Of a stretch of DNA of 9,757 nucleotides, positions 1 to 5,085 are shown in pieces. Source of the stretch: PNKC01 sp039917655 (GTDB lineage: Bacteria; Chloroflexota; Dehalococcoidia; Tepidiformales; Tepidiformaceae). Position numbers and translations under genes: made by a program. Location: the NCBI GenBank assembly GCA_039917655.1, contig JBDSJC010000292.1, positions 1 to 9,757 on the forward strand, written 5' to 3'. Numbering within the stretch: the stretch's first letter is position 1; each line of letters starts with the position of its first letter. The notes beneath the pieces are model-generated. The model had not been told where the DNA came from. It did not search any database and saw nothing but the letters and a program-made list of their open reading frames with translations.

Positions 1-31
1 ACTTGGCTTACCGGTGGATACTTCTGGCAAG

Positions 32-50
32 AGGCGACCCATCTTCGCCT
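32..50 (+). promoter_or_regulatory. Small leader hairpin before the first gene
   Basis: AGGCGA (32-37) and TCGCCT (45-50) form a perfect 6-bp stem with a 7-nt loop. It ends 8 nt before the GGAGG ribosome binding site (59-63) of the first gene. There is no T-run, so it is not a classical terminator. It could be the end of an upstream transcript or a leader structure. I see no convincing promoter in bases 1-69; the operon promoter may lie before the window. Confidence 0.25.
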
Positions 51-69
51 GACTTACTGGAGGAAACCC

Positions 70-288
70 ATGGATCTCTACTCGCTCTTCGTCGACGAAC
101 ACCACAAGGCGTTCGTCGCCGCTCGCCTGGAATCGGCTCGCTACTACCGCGAGGGGACGGGGTCGCCGGTCGTCGCTATCATCGGCGCTGTGGCCTCGGC
201 GCTGCGCCGCGCATCCGCCCGCATCGAAACATGGTCCCGCGGAAACGCGGATCAGCCGGTGCAGCCGCGTCATGTTTCCGCCCGTTAA
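70..288 (+). CDS. Small protein of unknown function, first gene of the DUF2089-DUF4097 operon
   Basis: A 72-aa protein I do not recognise. The start is well supported: GGAGG at 59-63 stands 6 nt before ATG 70, although the frame stays open upstream to the window edge. The N-terminal half is mixed and charged (starts MDLYSLFVDEHHKAF, with a likely helix to about residue 27). Residues 33-46 are hydrophobic (core VVAIIGAVASAL), too short for a sure membrane span but suited to an amphipathic or membrane-touching helix. The C-terminus is rich in Arg and polar residues. It has no cysteine pairs or catalytic motifs. Its stop is 13 nt before the DUF2089 start, with that gene's ribosome binding site in the gap, so the three plus-strand genes look like one transcript. 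A role linked to its neighbours is inference from position only. Confidence 0.6.
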   Translation: MDLYSLFVDEHHKAFVAARLESARYYREGTGSPVVAIIGAVASALRRASARIETWSRGNADQPVQPRHVSAR

Positions 289-301
289 GGAGTTGCTTTC
301 G

Positions 302-679
302 ATGGCCCGATTTGTGGGGGCATGTCCCAGTTGTGACGGCCCAATGGAAGTGCGCCGGCTCGAATGCCCGGCCTGCGGGGTGGGGGTCGATGGCCGCTTC
401 GATGCGGGCCCGCTCGCACGCTTGAGCCGCGAACAACTCGCATTCGTCGAGGTTTTCCTGCGCAATCGCGGGAAGATCAAAGACGTCGAGGAAGACCTCG
501 GGATATCGTACCCAACGGTTGTTTCGAAACTGAACGACGTGCTCGTTTCACTCGGTTTCGAAGCGGGCGAAGACCCGCGTGAGGCCGAGCGCCGCCAACG
601 CGTGCTGGACGACCTCTCTGCCGGCCGCTTGACTGCCTCGGAGGCCGCCGGACAGTTGCGCAGCCTCGGAGGCGCGTAA
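302..679 (+). CDS. DUF2089 family protein: zinc ribbon, helix-turn-helix-like segment and SHOCT-like tail
   Basis: A 125-aa cytoplasmic protein, probably a DNA-binding regulator, though DUF2089 has no firmly assigned function. Two cysteine pairs, CPSC (8-11) and CPAC (22-25), form a zinc ribbon. Residues 41-83 match the DUF2089 core: LSREQLAFVEVFLRNRGKIK, then a helix-turn-helix-like GISYPTVVSKLNDV (67-80). Residues 99-124 (RVLDDLSAGRLTASEAA and on) are a SHOCT-like two-helix module, which resembles the tail of the next gene product. ATG 302 is chosen over the in-frame ATG 272 because AAGGAG at 287-292 stands 9 nt before it and because the zinc ribbon starts directly after it. Its TAA overlaps the next ATG by one base (TAATG), which implies translational coupling and a joint role with the DUF4097 protein. 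Autoregulation is plausible but not shown. Confidence 0.9.
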   Translation: MARFVGACPSCDGPMEVRRLECPACGVGVDGRFDAGPLARLSREQLAFVEVFLRNRGKIKDVEEDLGISYPTVVSKLNDVLVSLGFEAGEDPREAERRQRVLDDLSAGRLTASEAAGQLRSLGGA

Positions 680-1872
680 TGGCCGGCTCACCCGGGGAGG
701 GCCAACGCGCGCGCGACGATGCACAGCGTGCACGTGCGACAGTGCAACGGGCGCGCGACGAGGCTCGCCGGGCGCGCGATGAAGCCGACCGCCTGCGCCG
801 CGAGGCGCGAGACCTGGAGCGTAGTGCCCGGCACGAAAGCCGGGGACACGGCGGCCCGCATGGCCCACGAGGCCCGCTGGGCCCTGTCGGCCCAATCGGT
901 CCGCTGGGGCCGGATGTGTTCGAACTGCCGGATCTCACCGGATTTGGCGATGACCCCGCCGGCACGCGCTCCGAACAGAGCTTCACGCTCGAAGGCGTAA
1001 GGTCGGTTTCGATTGAACAGACGGCCGGGAAGCTGACCGTCCGTAACTGCCGCGAAGGCGAGACGCCGGGTGTCGCGACCGGGGGAGGAAAATCTCCTCC
1101 GCGGCTCGAAGTACGCCGGGACGGCGACAAACTCTTCGTCGAGGTGCAACTTCAGCGAGCCTGGCTCTTTCGCCGCAAGCAGGGCACAACCACGCTCGTA
1201 CGCCTGGCGCCCGGCCTTGAGAGCCTGGCGCTGGATCTCAAATACGGTGAGCTCGAACTGCGCGAATTGGAGGCAAGGCGAATCAAGCTCGAAGTGGGCG
1301 CGGGTACCATCGCCACCTACTCCACCAGCGGCGAGATGGATGCCAACATGGGCGCAGGCAAGGTCTCCTTCCACGACCACTCCGGGCTTGCAAGCTGTGA
1401 CACCGGGACGGGTGACGTGATGCTGGACATCGCTGAGGCTGTACCCGGCGATTACCGTGTGGACGTGGGCATGGGCAAGGCCGAAGTGCGCCTCCCGGCA
1501 GGCCTGGAGGTGCTGGTCAAGGCCTCAAGCGGCATCGGCAAGACCCGCAATGACTACCCGGTGGGCGCGGAGGACAGCGCGATCCGCCTGAAGCTGACCA
1601 CGGGCATCGGCGAGGTGAGCGTGCGGGCCCGCGATTCGTCGCAATCGCCGGCGCGGCCACCGGCCCAGCCGAAACCGCAGCGCGGCTCGCGTTCCGCGCC
1701 GCCCGTGCGGCGGCACGAAGCTGAGGAGCTGCGTGTGCTGCAGATGCTGGAGCAGGGGCGGATTTCATCGCAAGACGCCGCGGACCTGATCGCCGCCCTG
1801 CGGGGCGCCGCCGCCCCGGCGTGGGGAAGCGAAGGGCCGGACGAGCCCCAGCCTGAGGGACCAGCCGCCTGA
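679..1872 (+). CDS. DUF4097 beta-repeat protein with coiled coil, Gly-Pro-X stretch and SHOCT-like tail
   Basis: A 397-aa protein with no signal peptide or membrane span, so probably cytoplasmic. Domains in order: residues 7-54 are a highly charged helix built on RARDxAxR-like repeats, a likely coiled coil. Residues 59-79 are seven uninterrupted Gly-Pro-X triplets, collagen-like. Residues about 100-316 are a DUF4097 (putative adhesin-like) beta-repeat domain with six xGxG turns near 207, 225, 243, 264, 285 and 309, spaced 18-24 residues. Residues 318-346 are a Pro/Arg-rich linker. Residues 347-377 (core RVLQMLEQGRISSQDAA) are a SHOCT-like module; the tail is acidic and Pro-rich. SHOCT-like plus DUF4097 is the architecture of LiaX/YvlB envelope-stress proteins of Firmicutes, but there the SHOCT-like part is N-terminal. 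The start shares a base with the upstream stop codon. A stress-response or scaffold role is inference; the domain call is firm. Confidence 0.88.
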   Translation: MAGSPGEGQRARDDAQRARATVQRARDEARRARDEADRLRREARDLERSARHESRGHGGPHGPRGPLGPVGPIGPLGPDVFELPDLTGFGDDPAGTRSEQSFTLEGVRSVSIEQTAGKLTVRNCREGETPGVATGGGKSPPRLEVRRDGDKLFVEVQLQRAWLFRRKQGTTTLVRLAPGLESLALDLKYGELELRELEARRIKLEVGAGTIATYSTSGEMDANMGAGKVSFHDHSGLASCDTGTGDVMLDIAEAVPGDYRVDVGMGKAEVRLPAGLEVLVKASSGIGKTRNDYPVGAEDSAIRLKLTTGIGEVSVRARDSSQSPARPPAQPKPQRGSRSAPPVRRHEAEELRVLQMLEQGRISSQDAADLIAALRGAAAPAWGSEGPDEPQPEGPAA

Positions 1873-1899
1873 CGCCAGAGCCGGTCAGGCGGCTGGTCC
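1858..1899 (+). terminator. Perfect 16-bp inverted repeat spanning the DUF4097 stop codon
   Basis: GGACCAGCCGCCTGAC (1858-1873) is exactly complementary to GTCAGGCGGCTGGTCC (1884-1899), with a 10-nt loop. The TGA stop of the upstream gene (1870-1872) lies inside the left arm. The stem is strong enough to stop or stabilise transcripts, but the following bases (AGTGTTGGTGG) lack a T-run. It may therefore be a U-poor terminator or a 3'-end-protecting hairpin rather than a standard intrinsic terminator. Confidence 0.6.
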
Positions 1900-2088
1900 A
1901 GTGTTGGTGGCCATTAGCACACCGCGAAATGTGTTCGAACACCAAACGGCGCGCTGTGCTACGCTGTGCTTGAGTTGTTCGGGGACTACACCCGGTTCCG
2001 TGCCGTACACGCGGCCTGTTGCAAGCGTCTGTTGGTTGCCTTCTTCTCGTATCCCACGCATCTCGCGCGCTCCAACGTTTGAGCGCCG
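1900..2088 (+). promoter_or_regulatory. Leader/promoter region of the helicase gene, with a palindrome and a tandem 10-mer
   Basis: A 189-nt non-coding stretch. It holds a perfect 12-bp palindrome, GTGTTCGAACAC (1931-1942), which could be an operator, and a tandem pair of CGCTGTGCT (1952-1960 and 1962-1970). A pyrimidine-rich run follows at about 2037-2055. I could not find a convincing -35/-10 pair, so the promoter position is unknown. DEAD-box helicase genes of cold-shock type often have long structured leaders, and the length here is compatible with that. The palindrome is not a canonical LexA box, since the half-site order is reversed from GAAC-GTTC. Confidence 0.35.
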
Positions 2089-3519
2089 ATGCTCCCAGAG
2101 TCCTGGTTCGAAAGGAATCGAAGACTGTTTTTCCTAAGACGTAAGAACAAAGAAGCGGCGGTGCTCACGGCATCTCCGACCGCCACCATGGCGCCCGCGG
2201 CACCCGCCGCCGAGGACGTTCCCGCTGCTCATCGCAGCCCGCGCGAAGCCGACCACCATCACAGCCCCGTCCCGCACGAAGCGGGCACACCCGCGCGGCG
2301 GCGTCGAAGCCGCTCACGTGGCCGGGGGGCGGGCGCATCCGCCGAAGGCACAACCGTCGCGCCGAACCGTCTCCCCGAAGCGATTGCCCCACTATCCGAG
2401 GCGTTCCGCGCCCTTGGCGTGGACGAAACGGGCCTCCAGGCGATCGCCGCCCTCGGCTACACCGTGCCGACGCCGATCCAGCTTGCGGCCCTGCCGCTGA
2501 TGCTCGAGGGCGCCGATGTGGTTGGCCTCGCCCAAACCGGCACCGGCAAGACGATCGTCTTTGGCCTCCCGCTCGCGCGCGCCATCGACCCCGAACTGAA
2601 CGAAGTGCAGGCCGTAGTGCTCGTCCCCACGCGCGAACTCGCCAACCAGGTAAAGGACGTCATCGAACACCTGGGCACGTTCTACGGTTTCCGCACTCTG
2701 GGGCTCATCGGCGGCAGCCGGGTCCAGACTGACCTGGCGGCGCTGGAGCGCGGCGTCCACGTCATCGTCGGCACCCCTGGGCGCGTCATCGACCATATCA
2801 AGCGCGGCACCGTCAGCTTCCGCAACGTGCGCTTTGCCGTACTCGATGAGGCGGACCAGATGCTCGACATCGGCTTCGCTCGCGACATCGAATACATCCT
2901 CCGCTCGGTGCCGAAGGAACGCCAGACGGCGCTCTTCAGCGCGACCATGCCCGAAAGCATCAGCCGCATCGTCTATCGCTACATGCGCAAGGCGGAGCGA
3001 ATCGCTGTCGACCCAGTGCAGAAAGCCGCCGAGGGTGTCGAGCAGTTCTTCTGCGAAGTGCCCGAGCGCGAGAAGATCCTGGCGCTGCGCTACCTCTACG
3101 AACAGCAGCAGCTTGGCCGCTCGCTCATCTTCCGGCGCACCAAGATCGGCGTTGACCGTCTGACCGAGGCGTTGCAGGCCAACGGCGTCCCCGCCCGCGC
3201 CATCCACGGCGACCTTCGCCAGGGACAGCGCGACCGCGTGATGGCCGACTTCCGTTCGGGCGCGCTCGACTTTCTGGTCGCCACCAATGTTGCAGCCCGC
3301 GGTTTGGACATCCCGGACATCGAACACGTGATCAACTACGACGTGCCTCAGAACGCTGAAGAGTACATCCACCGCATCGGGCGTACGGCACGCGCAGGCA
3401 AGAAAGGCTCGTCCTACACTTTCGTCAGCGAATGGGAGCTGGACGAGTGGGACCGCATCCTGCACGAAGTGGGCGCTCCGAACGTGGAGAAGATCCCACT
3501 GCCCACGCGCTGGGACTAA
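2089..3519 (+). CDS. DEAD-box ATP-dependent RNA helicase
   Basis: Unwinds RNA duplexes using ATP; members act in ribosome assembly, mRNA turnover and cold adaptation. The 476-aa frame holds all family motifs: Q motif ending in PTPIQ (127-131), motif I AQTGTGKT (148-155), PTRELA (180-185), GG (208-209), TPGR (229-232), DEAD (253-256), SAT (284-286), motif V ATNVAARGLDIP (398-409) and motif VI HRIGRTARAG (428-437). The N-terminal 90 residues are Ala/Pro/His/Arg-rich and disordered-looking, with an Arg-Ser cluster at 70-80 that may touch RNA. The protein ends about 40 residues after motif VI, so it lacks the C-terminal RNA-binding extension of CsdA/DbpA-type helicases. The start is uncertain. 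ATG 2089 has only a weak GAG upstream, and the first 20 codons use AGA, AGG and CTA unlike the rest. GTG 2161, after AAAGAAG, or ATG 2188 may be the true start. Single-gene transcript with its own terminator. Confidence 0.93.
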   Translation: MLPESWFERNRRLFFLRRKNKEAAVLTASPTATMAPAAPAAEDVPAAHRSPREADHHHSPVPHEAGTPARRRRSRSRGRGAGASAEGTTVAPNRLPEAIAPLSEAFRALGVDETGLQAIAALGYTVPTPIQLAALPLMLEGADVVGLAQTGTGKTIVFGLPLARAIDPELNEVQAVVLVPTRELANQVKDVIEHLGTFYGFRTLGLIGGSRVQTDLAALERGVHVIVGTPGRVIDHIKRGTVSFRNVRFAVLDEADQMLDIGFARDIEYILRSVPKERQTALFSATMPESISRIVYRYMRKAERIAVDPVQKAAEGVEQFFCEVPEREKILALRYLYEQQQLGRSLIFRRTKIGVDRLTEALQANGVPARAIHGDLRQGQRDRVMADFRSGALDFLVATNVAARGLDIPDIEHVINYDVPQNAEEYIHRIGRTARAGKKGSSYTFVSEWELDEWDRILHEVGAPNVEKIPLPTRWD

Positions 3520-3545
3520 GCCCAAACCCGCGCACCCGTAGTTGA

Positions 3546-3585
3546 GGCGGCCTCGCGAATTGTTCGCAGGGCCGCCCTTTCTGGT
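3546..3585 (+). terminator. Intrinsic terminator of the helicase gene
   Basis: GGCGGCCTCGCGAA (3546-3559) pairs with TTCGCAGGGCCGCC (3563-3576), giving a 14-bp stem with one G-U pair, one mismatch and a 3-nt loop. CTTTCTGGTT follows, a short T-rich tail. It stands 26 nt after the helicase stop and fits a factor-independent terminator. Confidence 0.75.
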
Positions 3586-3614
3586 TCGGTCTTTCGTGGC
3601 CTGATTGGCGGCGG

Positions 3615-3793
3615 TGCGCGCGCTTGACCGACCGTACAGGAGTTTGAGCATCCCACCGCTTACGAACGTGCGCGGTACTGACTCTTCGAAAGAGCGGCGC
3701 TGTTGCGTGCGCTTGACCGGCCGTGGAGGGGCCTGAGCATCCCGCCGCTTACTGACGTGGGCGGTACGACTCTTCGCAGAGCGGCGCTGTTGC
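3615..3793. repeat. Two tandem imperfect copies of a repeat of about 88 bp
   Basis: Copy A (about 3615-3703) and copy B (about 3704-3793) align along their whole length at roughly 85% by eye, with two single-base gaps. Shared blocks include GCTTGACCG (3622 and 3711), TGAGCATCCC, CCGCTTAC, GCGGTAC and GCGGCGCTGTTGC. Each copy carries a small hairpin: CTCTT-CGA-AAGAG (3682-3694) and CTCT-TCGC-AGAG (3770-3781). They fill the space between the convergent helicase and cupin genes. No coding frame in this stretch looks real. They could be a dispersed intergenic repeat or a minus-strand structured 3' end. Confidence 0.75.
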
Positions 3794-3830
3794 CTGCCCG
3801 CGAGTTGCCGTGCCGGAGCGCTCGAGTGGC

Positions 3831-4127
3831 TTACTTGGGCTCGAAGAAAAGCCCGCGCACCTCGGTCGCGCCGATGTTTTCGGTGGCGTGCTCCTCAGCC
3901 TCTCGCCACATCGCCGCGCCAGCCGGCAACTCGAGCTCGGCCGTTTCTCCGGAAGGCGCCGTGAACCGCACTTTGCCCTCGCCGAACATGTAAACAACGT
4001 AGGCTGGATGCGAGTGCATCGCCGTGCTCTCGCCCGGCTTCAAGCTCACCTCTAGTACCCGCGTCCGCTCGTTTTCGAAGACCACTTTGTACGCGTGCGG
4101 AGCGACCTTCACGGCGTCATCTGCCAT
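3831..4127 (-). CDS. Small single-domain cupin protein
   Basis: A 98-aa cytoplasmic protein with one cupin beta-barrel; function unassigned, since small cupins range from metal-dependent enzymes to sugar or ligand sensors. Cupin motif 1 is visible as PGESTAMHSHPAYVVYMFGEG (31-51, with H38 and H40 as metal ligands). Motif 2 is the WREAEEHATENIG part (74-86, with H80 as the third His). The segment ends in RGLFFEPK, so the fold is complete. The start at 4127 is chosen over the longer frame to 4301 because GAGGGGG stands just upstream and the extra N-terminus looks non-coding. It is the last gene of the minus-strand run, 124 nt after the FAH gene, and that gap carries a possible promoter, so it may be partly independent. 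A link with the FAH hydrolase in catabolism of an aromatic or keto acid is inference. Confidence 0.85.
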   Translation of the reverse strand: MADDAVKVAPHAYKVVFENERTRVLEVSLKPGESTAMHSHPAYVVYMFGEGKVRFTAPSGETAELELPAGAAMWREAEEHATENIGATEVRGLFFEPK

Positions 4128-4161
4128 TGCGACCCCCTCGAAAAATCCAAATGTAGGCGTG

Positions 4162-4190
4162 AATGTAGCCCGCCTAGCCGACCTGTCCAA
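4162..4190 (-). promoter_or_regulatory. Possible promoter for the cupin gene
   Basis: Reading the minus strand, TTGGAC (4190-4185) and TACATT (4167-4162) are separated by exactly 17 nt. The predicted start point would be near 4155, giving a leader of about 28 nt to the cupin ATG at 4127. The matches to sigma-70 consensus are 3/6 and 4/6, so this is suggestive only. The third copy of the small repeat lies just upstream of it. Confidence 0.3.
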
Positions 4191-4212
4191 CCGCGCGTCC
4201 GGCGCGACAAGG

Positions 4213-4237
4213 CCGGTACTGACTTTTCGCAAAGGCC
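4213..4237. repeat. Third, short copy of the intergenic hairpin repeat
   Basis: CCGGTACTGAC followed by CTTT-TCGC-AAAG and GCC matches the core of the repeats at 3673-3698 and 3762-3785. The stem differs by a paired change: CTCT/AGAG becomes CTTT/AAAG. It lies directly after the FAH gene stop on the minus strand, so it may act in that transcript's 3' end. The flanks do not match the other copies. Confidence 0.5.
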
Positions 4238-4251
4238 GATCGCCGGTCGAG

Positions 4252-5004
4252 TTACCGCACGCGGTTGCGCAGCACCTGGCTGCCGCTGATCTCCACTTCA
4301 ACGATGTCGCCGCTGTTCAAGGCCTGCGGCTCGCCGGGCGTGCCGGTGTAGATGACGTCTCCCGGCAGCAGCGTCATCACCGCGCTCACCAGGCGGACGA
4401 TCTCCGGGATGTCGCGGACCAGCTCGGCCGAGACGGCATGCTGCGCCTCGGCCCCATTTACACGCGTCCACAGCTCGATCTTGTCATGCTCCAGCCCCGT
4501 GACGATGTCCGGGCCGTAAATTCCGAACGTATCACTGCCTTTCGCTCGCCACCACTGGCCGTCGGCCCGCTGCCATTCGCGCGCCGAGACGTCGTTCCCG
4601 CAGGTGTAGCCGAAGATGGCGTCGAGCGCTTCTTCGCGGTTGGCGCCGCTGACCTTCTTGCCGATGACGATGACGATCTCGCCCTCCGGGTCGATGCGGC
4701 CGGCGCCTTCGGGCATGACGATGTCATCTCCGGGCCCGGCGATACTGGAGAGCGGCTTGAAGAACAGCGTTGGGGGGTCTGGCACCGGCCGCCCGTTCAG
4801 GTGGCTCGCGTAGTTCAGGCCGACGCACACAATCGAACGCGGCTCAGTCGGCGGGAGGAGGGTAACGGACGAAAGAGAGACGCTTTCGCCGGTCTGCTCG
4901 GTCGAGTCCCAGAACGGCTCCTTGATGACCGCGATGTTCTCGCCACCGAGTAGGCCCGCGCCCGTGCTGCCATCAGCTCGCCGAAACCGCACGTAGTTCG
5001 CCAT
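4252..5004 (-). CDS. Fumarylacetoacetate hydrolase (FAH) family protein
   Basis: A 250-aa cytoplasmic enzyme of the FAH superfamily: Mg2+-dependent hydrolysis, decarboxylation or isomerisation of 2-oxo or acylpyruvate-type acids. Visible marks: GLNY (62-65) with H68, the metal site PEGEIVIVIGKK (106-117; E107 and E109), D138 in YTCGNDVSAREWQ, KGSDTFGIYGP (155-165), and GDVIYTGTP (215-223). The length and the N-terminal small domain (1-55) fit the 5-oxopent-3-ene-1,2,5-tricarboxylate decarboxylase / acylpyruvase branch; the exact substrate cannot be told. ATG 5004 has GGGAG 6 nt upstream. That binding site lies in one arm of an 11-bp inverted repeat, so translation may be controlled. It follows the DUF4097 gene by 81 nt and precedes the cupin gene. 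No aromatic catabolism genes are nearby, so it may be a stand-alone metabolite-repair enzyme. Confidence 0.92.
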   Translation of the reverse strand: MANYVRFRRADGSTGAGLLGGENIAVIKEPFWDSTEQTGESVSLSSVTLLPPTEPRSIVCVGLNYASHLNGRPVPDPPTLFFKPLSSIAGPGDDIVMPEGAGRIDPEGEIVIVIGKKVSGANREEALDAIFGYTCGNDVSAREWQRADGQWWRAKGSDTFGIYGPDIVTGLEHDKIELWTRVNGAEAQHAVSAELVRDIPEIVRLVSAVMTLLPGDVIYTGTPGEPQALNSGDIVEVEISGSQVLRNRVR

Positions 5005-5012
5005 CTATCACT

Positions 5013-5058
5013 CCCTCACCCTCTATTGCCCGAGTCTACCGGAGAGCGAGGGTGAGGG
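5013..5058 (-). promoter_or_regulatory. 11-bp inverted repeat enclosing the FAH ribosome binding site
   Basis: CCCTCACCCTC (5013-5023 on plus) is the exact complement of GAGGGTGAGGG (5048-5058), with a 24-nt loop. In the minus-strand mRNA, the arm nearest the FAH start carries the purine-rich GAGGGTGAGGG directly before AGTGATAG-ATG, so folding would hide the Shine-Dalgarno sequence. No T-run follows, so it is unlikely to be only a terminator of the upstream DUF4097 gene. It may be a translational switch or an attenuating hairpin. Confidence 0.5.
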
Positions 5059-5085
5059 CCTTATGCCCGAGGTGACAGACCGCGG

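Noticed and set aside
1..52. Tail of an upstream gene ending with TGA at 50-52
   Set aside because: Only 16 codons are visible and nothing in them is recognisable; it cannot be told from chance.
700..830. Repetitive GCGCGCGA-like DNA as a tandem repeat element
   Set aside because: It is explained by the RARD-type repeats of the coiled coil in the coding frame.
477..1130. Minus-strand frame of 217 aa with Gly-Pro and Ser-Arg repeats
   Set aside because: The repeats are the complement of the coiled-coil and Gly-Pro-X codons of the plus-strand gene.
1931..1942. GTGTTCGAACAC as a LexA (SOS) box
   Set aside because: Known boxes of Gram-positive type have GAAC then GTTC with a spacer; here the order is reversed. 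The same ATGTGTTCGAAC string also occurs in coding sequence near 914, so chance is possible.
2392..3651. A 419-aa open frame on the minus strand opposite the helicase gene
   Set aside because: It mirrors the helicase codons, has no recognisable domain, and the plus frame carries every helicase motif. High GC gives such antisense frames by chance.
3703..3993. Plus-strand frame running from the tandem repeat into the cupin gene
   Set aside because: It covers repeat DNA and the antisense of the cupin gene, with low-complexity product.
4024..4953. Plus-strand frame of 309 aa across the cupin and FAH genes
   Set aside because: Antisense to two genes with clear motifs and ribosome binding sites.
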